From Dehalococcoidia bacterium (GTDB taxonomy: Bacteria > Chloroflexota > Dehalococcoidia > GIF9 > AB-539-J10), in the NCBI GenBank assembly GCA_030621105.1, contig JAUXIH010000082.1, positions 1 through 5,170 on the forward strand: 5,170 nt of DNA, in the 5' to 3' direction. Shown here one piece after another: positions 1-5,170 of this stretch. The position numbers and the translations under genes are program-made. A model generated the notes under the pieces. It was not told where the DNA came from, did not search any database, and saw only the letters and a list, made by a program, of their open reading frames with translations. The stretch's first letter is position 1, and each line of letters begins with the position of its first letter.

Positions 1-1
1 A

Positions 2-205
2 ACTGAAGCCATAAATGCCGGTTGTTACCACTCGCCGGGCTGGAATAAAGACTATCCCAAAATACAAATATTGACTATAGAAGAGTTATTACATGGCAAG
101 ACTGTTGATATGCCGCCACAAACCCAAACAAGTGTTACTTTTGCCAGAGCACCGAGAGTTTCCACAAAGGAACCGGGGAAGCAGTTAGGTATGAGCAGTG
201 GCTAA
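2..205 (+). CDS. C-terminal fragment of a probable site-specific DNA methyltransferase
   Basis: The reading frame is open from the left edge and ends at TAA 203-205, giving 67 residues; the start and all catalytic motifs lie outside the window. The tail has the stretch YHSPGWNKDYPKIQILTIEE, followed by LLHGKTVDMPP. From memory, this 'P-x-IQILTIEELL-x-GK-x-(I/V)-x-MPP' ending is typical of the C-terminus of adenine-specific DNA methylases of the N4/N6-Mtase (Mod-like) class, and it is usually followed by a short basic, low-complexity tail, as here (TFARAPRVSTKEPGKQL). The neighbouring downstream gene carries a nuclease-like motif, which supports a modification role in a restriction-modification system. 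The S-adenosylmethionine and DPPY-type motifs cannot be checked, so the assignment rests on the tail and context alone. Confidence 0.6.
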   Translation, partial: TEAINAGCYHSPGWNKDYPKIQILTIEELLHGKTVDMPPQTQTSVTFARAPRVSTKEPGKQLGMSSG

Positions 206-214
206 AATATACGG

Positions 215-1072
215 ATGGATGAAGAAATTGGGGAAAAAATCTGCGTCGAGCGTTTCTTGAATTGGTATAACAAACAGCACCAAAGGAACTATATCTATCA
301 GAAAGCAGAGACTCGTTTCTCTGACCTGCGGGGTGAGTTGCGATGGGACTTTGTGGCTTACGAGCATGACAAGCCAGAGGAGTGGATTGGGGTCGAGGTG
401 AAGGAGATAGCTATTGTGAGGGAAGATTATATACGGCTTAAATTTTGGCAGGACTTATGCTCATCAGAGTTAACCCCAGATTTAGAAGGTAGGGGAATTC
501 AGGGAAAATTTGGTCTTATCCGCCCACCAGACTTTGATTTGAAACGTAGAGAGCACCCGGAATTTCGAGAAGCTTTTGTCGAGGTTTTGTGTCAAAAGGC
601 GCCTAACATCGAGGTGAACGAGGCAATGGACATTGGCCCTAATATCGCAAGTAAATTTCGCAACTGGCCTAGAGAGAAAAGTCATGTGGATGAGTACGAT
701 AAATGGGGAGAATATCGTCCATCTAAGCTACTAATTACAAAACGTACAGGCTTAGGATGCAAGGTGAGTTTGGATACTGGCCGGTTACGCGCTGGGTTTC
801 TGGGTGAGACACACAAAGAAGCTTTTTTTAATGACGCGTTTAGGATTAAAAATGGTGATATACGAGCAAATAAGCAACTCAGACTAGCTAAAGAATGGGG
901 GGCAAGAGAGACCATCCTTTTACTTGCTTGTAGTTCATTTGTCTATCAAGACCTAATAGAGGATCCGGTACAAAATTTGGACCACCACCTTATTCCTCAT
1001 ATTGATTGCATTTACCATGTTGATATGGGTAAATGGGTAAAGGATAGAGTAGTGAAGATGTATCCTAGCTAG
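215..1072 (+). CDS. Uncharacterised PD-(D/E)xK-like protein, candidate restriction endonuclease
   Basis: This 285-residue protein belongs to no family I can name. The clearest signal is near the N-terminus: D45 (in ELRWDF), then E61-V-K63 (in WIGVEVKEI), a D-x15-E-x-K arrangement with hydrophobic strand residues around it, as in the PD-(D/E)xK nuclease core. E32 lies in the preceding helix region. The C-terminal half has RANKQLRLAKEWGARETILLL followed by HIDCIYHVD, an amphipathic helix and strand pattern compatible with the rest of such a fold. No signal peptide or membrane segment is apparent, so it should be cytosolic. ATG 215 is the first start available after the in-frame TAA at 203-205 and has no recognisable Shine-Dalgarno, so it is probably translated by coupling to the methylase 9 bases upstream. 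The gene seems somewhat more AT-rich than its neighbours. Protein coding is confident; nuclease activity and restriction role are inferences from motif and context. Confidence 0.75.
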   Translation: MDEEIGEKICVERFLNWYNKQHQRNYIYQKAETRFSDLRGELRWDFVAYEHDKPEEWIGVEVKEIAIVREDYIRLKFWQDLCSSELTPDLEGRGIQGKFGLIRPPDFDLKRREHPEFREAFVEVLCQKAPNIEVNEAMDIGPNIASKFRNWPREKSHVDEYDKWGEYRPSKLLITKRTGLGCKVSLDTGRLRAGFLGETHKEAFFNDAFRIKNGDIRANKQLRLAKEWGARETILLLACSSFVYQDLIEDPVQNLDHHLIPHIDCIYHVDMGKWVKDRVVKMYPS

Positions 1073-1083
1073 TGGTCAGTAGA

Positions 1084-1089
1084 GGGAGG
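1084..1089 (+). promoter_or_regulatory. Ribosome binding site of proA
   Basis: GGGAGG lies 7 bases before ATG 1097 and fixes the proA start. The only space between the nuclease stop and proA is 24 bases. No convincing promoter was found in it, so proA may be transcribed from upstream or from a promoter inside the end of the nuclease gene. Confidence 0.75.
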
Positions 1090-1096
1090 CAAAAAT

Positions 1097-2371
1097 ATGG
1101 AATCAGGTATAAGAGAACTGGAAGAAAAAGGCAATGCAGTTAAAGCAGCTTCAAAGAAACTGGCTTTTCTGGCTACGGAAGTCAAGAATAAGGCTTTGCT
1201 TAATGTTGCTGAAGCTCTTATTGCCGGGCAAAACGAGATTCTGGCTGCGAACGACCTCGACTATAAGCGAGCTCAAGCTGAGGGGATGAGTGAGGCCATG
1301 CTTGACAGGCTTAAGCTATCGCCAAGCCGCCTGGAAGGAATAGCTCAGGATACGCGGGCGGTAGCTGCTTTGGCTGACCCGGTGGGTGAGGTATATGAAA
1401 TGCGGACTTTGCCCAATGGCTTGCAAATAGGCAAGAAGCGAGTTCCTCTTGGTGTTATTGGAGCCATATATGAGAGTCGGCCCAATGTTACCGTGGACAT
1501 TTCTGTTTTGTGTCTTAAATCGGGTAATGCCGTCATCCTTCGCGGCGGCAGTGAGGCACTGAATTCTAACAGGGCATTAGCTAAAGTAATCCAGCAAGCT
1601 TGCTACCAAGCGGGAGTGCCTCAGGGGGCTGTTCAGTTTATTGAATCTACGGAGCGGGCTTTGGTAAATAATATGCTTAAGATGAAGGGAGCGATTGACC
1701 TTATCATTCCTCGGGGTGGTGCTGGATTGATAAAGCTGATCTCGGAAAATGCCACTATGCCGGTAATTACCGGTGGCATCGGCGTTTGTCATACTTATGT
1801 AGATAGGAGTGGTAACTTGGAGAGGGCGGTGGCTATTGCTTACAATGCCAAAGTTCAGCGCCCCACCGTTTGTAATGCTTTGGATACTCTTCTGGTTCAC
1901 AGTGAAGTTGCCGAAGTTTACCTGCCTCTAATTGCCAGAGAGTGGGCAAGAGCTGGCGTAGAAATGCACTGCGATGAGCGAGCGCTGGCTATTCTTAAAC
2001 CCGTCCCCCCTCTAAAGCTGGTAGCGGCGCTAGATGACGACTGGGGTAAGGAATTCTTGGGCTTGACTGCTGCCGTTAAAGTGGTTGATTCTCTAGATGA
2101 GGCTCTAGCACATATTGACCTTTATGGCTCAGGTCATTCTGAGGCTATTGTTACCGAAGATTATTCAGCGGCGATGCGCTTTCTCAATGAGGTGGATGCG
2201 GCCTGCGTCTATGTCAATGCCAGCACTCGTTTCACCGATGGCGCTCAGTTTGGCTTGGGGGCAGAGATAGGTATAAGCACTCAGAAGTTTCACGCCCGTG
2301 GGCCCATGGCACTTAAGGAATTGACCAGTTATAAGTGGGTCATTTTCGGCAGCGGGCAAGTTCGCCCTTAG
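1097..2371 (+). CDS. proA: Glutamate-5-semialdehyde dehydrogenase (gamma-glutamyl phosphate reductase)
   Basis: ProA reduces gamma-glutamyl phosphate to glutamate-5-semialdehyde with NADPH, the second step of proline synthesis from glutamate, in the cytosol. The 424-residue length is normal for the family (about 415-430). Characteristic blocks are visible in order: LGVIGAIYESRPNVTVD (118-134), LKSGNAVILRGGSEA (140-154), IDLIIPRGG (200-208), GGIGVCHTYVD (226-236), VQRPTVCNALDTLLVH (253-268) holding the presumed catalytic Cys259, HSEAIVTED (347-355) and the C-terminal TDGAQFGLGAEIGISTQKFH. Nothing is missing or broken. The ATG 1097 start has a good GGGAGG site. proB, its usual partner for glutamate 5-kinase, is not adjacent: the upstream neighbour is the nuclease-like gene. 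Its stop codon overlaps that of the convergent rph. Confidence 0.98.
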   Translation: MESGIRELEEKGNAVKAASKKLAFLATEVKNKALLNVAEALIAGQNEILAANDLDYKRAQAEGMSEAMLDRLKLSPSRLEGIAQDTRAVAALADPVGEVYEMRTLPNGLQIGKKRVPLGVIGAIYESRPNVTVDISVLCLKSGNAVILRGGSEALNSNRALAKVIQQACYQAGVPQGAVQFIESTERALVNNMLKMKGAIDLIIPRGGAGLIKLISENATMPVITGGIGVCHTYVDRSGNLERAVAIAYNAKVQRPTVCNALDTLLVHSEVAEVYLPLIAREWARAGVEMHCDERALAILKPVPPLKLVAALDDDWGKEFLGLTAAVKVVDSLDEALAHIDLYGSGHSEAIVTEDYSAAMRFLNEVDAACVYVNASTRFTDGAQFGLGAEIGISTQKFHARGPMALKELTSYKWVIFGSGQVRP

Positions 2372-3093
2372 TGTAGCGTTTCTAGAGCGGCTTTTTGGGT
2401 ATTAAAAAGTTGCCTAATCCCTTTCTCAGCCAGGGAAAGCAGGGGGGCGATGAGTTCTTTGGAAAAAGGCTTTGTTTCAGCGGTACCTTGGATTTCCACC
2501 AGTTCGTTTTTATCGGTCATAACTATATTGAAGTCAACCTCGGCACTGTAATCTTCTGCGTAGCATAGGTCGAGAAACATCTCACCGTCTACAATACCGA
2601 GGCTGGTAGCAGCTACTGCCTTGTATAGCGGCATAAACGGCAATACGCCTTGTTTTACCAGATTTTGGAAGGCTTGAAATAGAGCGACATAGCTGCCAGT
2701 AATGGCTGCGGTCCGCGTGCCACCATCGGCTTGTAGGACATCACAATCCACGATAAAGGTTTTCTCTCCCAGGGCGTCCAGTCTGGTGACGGCTCTCAGA
2801 CTGCGGCCAATGAGACGCTGGATCTCCTGGCTCCTACCGGCTGTCCTACCTGGGAGGTTGCTGCGGGGAGTGCGTGTGAGTGTGGAGCGGGGCAGCATGG
2901 CGTATTCCGCAGTTATCCAGCCAGAGCCGCTACCTCTGAGAAAGTTGGGGACCCTTTCCTCCATACTCACTGCACAGAGCACCCTGGTTTGCCCCAGTTC
3001 TATTAAGGCTGAACCTTCGGCAAAAGCCAAGTACCTGGGTCTTATGTGCACCGGGCGGAGATCATCATCAGCCCGGCCGTCTATCCTGGGCAT
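2368..3093 (-). CDS. rph: Ribonuclease PH (tRNA nucleotidyltransferase)
   Basis: RNase PH is a phosphorolytic 3'-5' exoribonuclease that trims tRNA precursors, using phosphate and releasing nucleoside diphosphates; it acts as a ring-shaped hexamer in the cytosol. The 241 residues match the family's usual 235-260. Hallmarks seen are RxDGR near the N-terminus (RIDGRADDDLRP), the region of the phosphate-binding Arg (TAGRSQEIQRLIGRSLR, R87), the GGTRTAAITG loop (124-133, with R127) and EDYSAEVDFNIVMT (180-193) with D181 and D187 as likely metal-site aspartates. The C-terminal VEIQGTAE is also typical. The start ATG at 3093 follows AAGGAGAGG 10 bases upstream. Many genomes pair rph with a nucleotide pyrophosphatase (rdgB) gene; here it stands alone on its strand, ends into proA, and has its own strong promoter. 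Confidence 0.98.
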   Translation of the reverse strand: MPRIDGRADDDLRPVHIRPRYLAFAEGSALIELGQTRVLCAVSMEERVPNFLRGSGSGWITAEYAMLPRSTLTRTPRSNLPGRTAGRSQEIQRLIGRSLRAVTRLDALGEKTFIVDCDVLQADGGTRTAAITGSYVALFQAFQNLVKQGVLPFMPLYKAVAATSLGIVDGEMFLDLCYAEDYSAEVDFNIVMTDKNELVEIQGTAETKPFSKELIAPLLSLAEKGIRQLFNTQKAALETLH

Positions 3094-3103
3094 GGGTATT
3101 TAT

Positions 3104-3112
3104 CCTCTCCTT
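3104..3112 (-). promoter_or_regulatory. Ribosome binding site of rph
   Basis: Read on the minus strand this is AAGGAGAGG, ending 10 bases before the rph ATG. It supports that start, and the next residues match the family N-terminus. Confidence 0.65.
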
Positions 3113-3131
3113 TTCTGGCTTTTATTGTCAG

Positions 3132-3160
3132 AGTATATCATCGCTTATTGGCGGTAGCAA
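3132..3160 (-). promoter_or_regulatory. Sigma70-type promoter of rph
   Basis: On the minus strand, -35 TTGCTA (3155-3160) is followed by a 17-base spacer and -10 TATACT (3132-3137). The -10 is preceded by TGA, an extended -10 TGn. Each hexamer is close to consensus and the spacing is ideal. Transcription would start near 3125, leaving a leader of about 30 nucleotides that contains the rph ribosome binding site. This is a sequence match only. Confidence 0.65.
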
Positions 3161-3207
3161 TGCTGAAGGGGGAACTCAATGGTTTAACGCGAGATGATAA
3201 TTTTAGT

Positions 3208-3234
3208 TTGCTTGGCTGGCGCGTGTGTTAGAAT
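3208..3234 (+). promoter_or_regulatory. Candidate promoter of the enoyl-CoA hydratase-like gene
   Basis: -35-like TTGCTT (3208-3213) is separated by 15 bases from TAGAAT (3229-3234), which differs from TATAAT at one position and is preceded by TGT (extended -10). The spacer is short, but the extended -10 can compensate. The start point would be near 3241, about 20 bases ahead of the ATG at 3263. It lies back to back with the rph promoter. Confidence 0.4.
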
Positions 3235-3252
3235 AAATGAAGTTTTTGCGGT

Positions 3253-3258
3253 GGGAGG
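3253..3258 (+). promoter_or_regulatory. Ribosome binding site that decides the start of the enoyl-CoA hydratase-like gene
   Basis: GGGAGG lies four bases before ATG 3263. The frame stays open back to ATG 3194, but that codon has no Shine-Dalgarno, and using it would place the candidate promoter inside the coding region. The family N-terminus also matches the shorter form (MNYRNIMIETRGNVATVTLN). Confidence 0.7.
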
Positions 3259-3262
3259 CAAC

Positions 3263-4039
3263 ATGAATTACCGAAACATCATGATAGAAACCAGAGGAAA
3301 TGTGGCGACCGTAACCCTTAATCGCCCCGAGGTGCGCAATGCTTTGAGCGGTGAGATGATGGACGAGTTGTTGGACTGCCTGATATATGTGGAAGAAAGC
3401 AGTGAGATTCATGTCTTGATTATTAAGGGTGCTGGAACCTCCTTTTGTTCGGGGCATGACTTATCTGAGTTGGTAGGTAGAGATGCGGCTTCTTACCGAG
3501 CTACCTTTGATAAATCGGTGAAGATAACAGAAGCTATCACTAACCTGTCAAAGCCTGTGATTGCCGCCGTTCATGGCTATGCCAGCGCTGCTGGCTGTCA
3601 GTTGGCAGTTGCCTGTGACCTCGTGGTGGCTTCAGATGATGCGCATTTTGAAACTCCGGGGGTGAAGATTGGGCTCTTTTGCATTACTCCTATGGTGGCT
3701 TTATCTCGCTCAGTAGGCAGGAAAAAAAGTCTGGAGATGTTGTTGACCGGGGAGCCGATAGACGCCAGGGAAGCGGAAAGAATTGGGCTGGTAAACGGGG
3801 TAGTTCCTCGCCAGAGACTCGAAGAGGCTGCTATGGAGCTTGCTGAAAAGATAGCCAGCAAGAGTGCCTTTACCGTTGGCTTTGGCAAGCGGACTTTCTA
3901 TGCTGCAGCCGATATGGGATACGAAACGGCTTTCCGCTATGCTAAAGAGATGATGGTCTTAAACAATCTGGCTGAAGATGCTCAGGAGGGAATAAGTGCT
4001 TTCTTGGAGCATAGGATACCCGCCTGGAAGGGACGGTAG
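3263..4039 (+). CDS. Enoyl-CoA hydratase/isomerase superfamily protein, ECHDC3-like
   Basis: The 258-residue crotonase-fold protein has the family order: VTLNRPEVRNALS (17-29), the CoA and oxyanion-hole loop TSFCSGHDLSEL (59-70), VHGYASAAGCQLAVACDLVVA (103-123), FETPGVKIGLFCITP (129-143) and LLTGEPIDAREAERIGLVN (160-178). The CoA-binding frame appears intact, so it probably acts on an acyl-CoA in the cytosol. The two glutamates that catalyse hydration in classical enoyl-CoA hydratase (AxGGGCEL and the PE of FxxPE) are Q113 and G133 here. The pattern AAGCQL, then TPGVxxGLFC and later EPIDAREA, closely recalls ECHDC3-type proteins from memory, whose reaction is not well defined. Ordinary hydratase activity should not be assumed. 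The gene diverges from rph and converges on the deacetylase-like gene, and no other fatty-acid gene lies beside it. Confidence 0.92.
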   Translation: MNYRNIMIETRGNVATVTLNRPEVRNALSGEMMDELLDCLIYVEESSEIHVLIIKGAGTSFCSGHDLSELVGRDAASYRATFDKSVKITEAITNLSKPVIAAVHGYASAAGCQLAVACDLVVASDDAHFETPGVKIGLFCITPMVALSRSVGRKKSLEMLLTGEPIDAREAERIGLVNGVVPRQRLEEAAMELAEKIASKSAFTVGFGKRTFYAAADMGYETAFRYAKEMMVLNNLAEDAQEGISAFLEHRIPAWKGR

Positions 4040-4045
4040 GCTGCT

Positions 4046-4098
4046 TTATCGGTTTCTTCAGCTACGGGTCTGATTCTGCCAGGCAACCGATAATTTTT
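4046..4098 (+). terminator. Candidate rho-independent terminator after the enoyl-CoA hydratase-like gene
   Basis: TTATCGGTT (4046-4054) and AACCGATAA (4085-4093) form a perfect 9-bp stem, directly followed by five T (4094-4098). It begins 6 bases after the stop codon of the + strand gene. The 30-base loop is long and the stem is AT-rich, which lowers confidence. A competing shorter hairpin exists in the same place. The right half lies inside the 3' end of the opposite gene. Confidence 0.4.
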
Positions 4099-4910
4099 GG
4101 TATGGTGTATGTAGCTATAGAGCGACTGGAACCGCCGCAAAGTATGGCTATTAATTTGCCCTGGCAAACTTCATCGGCAACTCGTTTGATTATCTGCACA
4201 ATCTTGGGATGACAGTCCCTACTTATTCCTTTGTCTCCATATTCTCCCTGAGTGGCATCGTAACCAAATTCCCAGAATATGACCTCTGGCTTGAATTCTA
4301 TCGCCCGTGGAATAAATTGTTGCTCTACTTTCTTAAGATATTCTTCATCTGAAGTGTAAAAGGGGATTTTGACATCAACATTATTGCTCTCATCACAGTA
4401 GTCCTGGAAACAGAAGCAGACGTGAAGCACATCCTTATCTTTTGCAAATATATCTCTGGTGCCGTCGGCGTGATGACAGTCAGTGTCGACGATTGCAAAT
4501 CGGCGCATGCCATTTTGTCTGAGAGCGGCTATTGCCAGGGCAGCGCCGTTAAAGTAGCACATTCCGCCAAAGTAGTTTCGCCCGGCATGATGATCGCCGA
4601 AGCCGGTAAAAACGAAGGCATTATCAATATTTCCCCTCCAGATTTCTTGGGCGGCGTGGACTGTACCGCCCGCGGAATATGAAGCAGATTCGTAGTCCCC
4701 GGTTTTTCTAACCCGGTCTATCATTTCTTTGGAGTGAACAGTGAATAACAAAGCTTCAGGGATTGGTTCCAGATAATAAAGTCCATCCCTTACTTGGTAA
4801 ACTGCATCGTAGTAATAGACATTGTTCTTTTCTAAGATGCCCTCTAATGCTTTAGGGAAGTCTCTGAGTCTCTCCCCCTGCTGGTAGTGGAAAAATATGC
4901 CCGTTCTCAT
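4062..4910 (-). CDS. Histone deacetylase family protein (HDAC/acetylpolyamine amidohydrolase-like)
   Basis: These 282 residues show the arginase/deacetylase fold signatures. GDHHAGRNYFGGMCYFNGAA (105-124) holds the His dyad H107-H108 and the G-M-C-Y-F-N block. AIVDTDCHHADGT (139-151) supplies metal ligands D144 and H146, and FGYDATQGE (215-223) supplies the third ligand, D218. Bacterial members remove acetyl groups from protein lysines (AcuC-like), polyamines or other amides in the cytosol, using zinc or iron. The usual closing motif GGY, whose Tyr polarises the substrate carbonyl, reads CGGSSR here, placing S261 at that position; E223 also replaces the Asp expected five residues after D218. 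Activity or substrate may therefore differ. The ATG at 4910 is the only sensible start, because an in-frame TAA lies nine bases upstream of it; no clear Shine-Dalgarno is present. An unknown gene on the same strand ends 51 bases upstream and may share its transcript. It is about 22 bases from the convergent hydratase-like gene. Confidence 0.9.
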   Translation of the reverse strand: MRTGIFFHYQQGERLRDFPKALEGILEKNNVYYYDAVYQVRDGLYYLEPIPEALLFTVHSKEMIDRVRKTGDYESASYSAGGTVHAAQEIWRGNIDNAFVFTGFGDHHAGRNYFGGMCYFNGAALAIAALRQNGMRRFAIVDTDCHHADGTRDIFAKDKDVLHVCFCFQDYCDESNNVDVKIPFYTSDEEYLKKVEQQFIPRAIEFKPEVIFWEFGYDATQGEYGDKGISRDCHPKIVQIIKRVADEVCQGKLIAILCGGSSRSIATYTIPKIIGCLAESDP

Positions 4911-4961
4911 CTTATAGTCTTAAATCTACGAAGCTACTCTGCTAGGGACTATGTAAGAGTA

Positions 4962-5170
4962 TTACTTTCCTCTGTACTGCATATAAATTCCATTGGGGTA
5001 TATAACCCACAGCTTGGTGGCGGTGATGAACTGCCCGCCGGGATGGCCTGGAGCCCAGTCGAGGTTGAGCCACATTTTACCATCAGCATCGGTATGATAG
5101 TTCATGGTTGATGAGTACTCATTGGTTGCCCATTCAAACTCCCTCTCTATTTCCTCGTCGCCCTTTTCCC
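4962..5170 (-). CDS. C-terminal fragment of an unidentified protein, runs off the right edge
   Basis: On the minus strand a frame is open from the window edge (first full codon at 5168-5166) to TAA at 4964-4962, giving 68 residues. It starts with an acidic, charged stretch (EKGDEEIEREFEWATNE). A region rich in aromatic and polar residues follows (MNYHTDADGKMWLNLDW), then GHPGGQFITATKLWVIYPNG and the end YMQYRGK. I do not recognise the family and see no membrane segment. That it is a real gene is supported by its open frame to the edge, the sensible amino-acid composition and its position 51 bases upstream of the deacetylase-like gene on the same strand. The opposite-strand frame over this region looks like its shadow. 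Confidence 0.6.
   Translation of the reverse strand, partial: EKGDEEIEREFEWATNEYSSTMNYHTDADGKMWLNLDWAPGHPGGQFITATKLWVIYPNGIYMQYRGK

Noticed and set aside
1020..1050. TTGATA and TAGAGT near the end of the nuclease-like gene as a proA promoter
   Set aside because: The spacer is 19 bases and the -10 is a poor match, so it is not above chance for an AT-rich stretch.
2354..2367. Small hairpin GGGC-AAGTTC-GCCC at the proA end as a terminator
   Set aside because: The stem is only four or five pairs and there is no T-run after it on either strand; it lies within the coding end of proA.
2702..3157. 151-residue open frame on the + strand
   Set aside because: It is the antisense shadow of rph, which is unmistakable in the other strand.
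3194..3262. Upstream in-frame ATG extending the hydratase-like protein by 23 hydrophobic residues, which could look like a signal peptide
   Set aside because: It has no ribosome binding site and overlaps the candidate promoter. ATG 3263 has GGGAGG and matches the family N-terminus.
4887..5111. 74-residue open frame on the + strand at the right end
   Set aside because: It overlaps the start of the deacetylase-like gene and lies opposite a minus-strand frame that stays open to the window edge with a more natural composition. It also lacks a ribosome binding site.

Overview
The window looks like ordinary bacterial chromosome of moderate base composition. It has compact gene spacing, GGGAGG-type ribosome binding sites and sigma70-like promoter elements. 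It carries housekeeping genes (proA, rph), an acyl-CoA family enzyme and a histone-deacetylase-fold enzyme. A restriction-modification-like fragment sits at the left edge. No gene fixes the taxon. The overall style recalls anaerobic Chloroflexota (Dehalococcoidia) or related sediment bacteria, but that is only an impression from protein style.

Left part (1-1072, + strand): the C-terminal end of a probable site-specific DNA methyltransferase stops at 205. Nine bases later, in the same reading frame, a 285-residue protein of no family I recognise begins. It carries a D-x15-E-V-K motif typical of PD-(D/E)xK nucleases. The pair reads best as the modification and restriction halves of a restriction-modification system, with the second gene the possible new element. 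Only the nuclease gene is complete here.

Middle (1097-3093): proA (+), for the second step of proline synthesis, meets rph (-), the tRNA 3'-end trimming phosphorolytic RNase PH, tail to tail. Their stop codons overlap. proB is not next to proA; the nuclease gene lies where it might be expected. rph has a very good promoter (TTGCTA-17-TATACT) in the 169-bp divergent region it shares with the next gene.

Right part (3094-5170): an enoyl-CoA hydratase/isomerase superfamily gene (+) resembles the ECHDC3 branch and lacks both classical catalytic glutamates. It converges on a histone-deacetylase family gene (-) that keeps the metal ligands and His pair but seems to have Ser in place of the catalytic Tyr. 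A candidate stem-loop with a T-run lies at their junction. Upstream of the deacetylase-like gene, on the same strand, is the C-terminal end of an unidentified protein that runs off the right edge.

No RNA gene, CRISPR array, insertion sequence or long repeat was seen. The window's main unusual points are the uncharacterised methylase-nuclease pair and the two enzymes with altered active sites.
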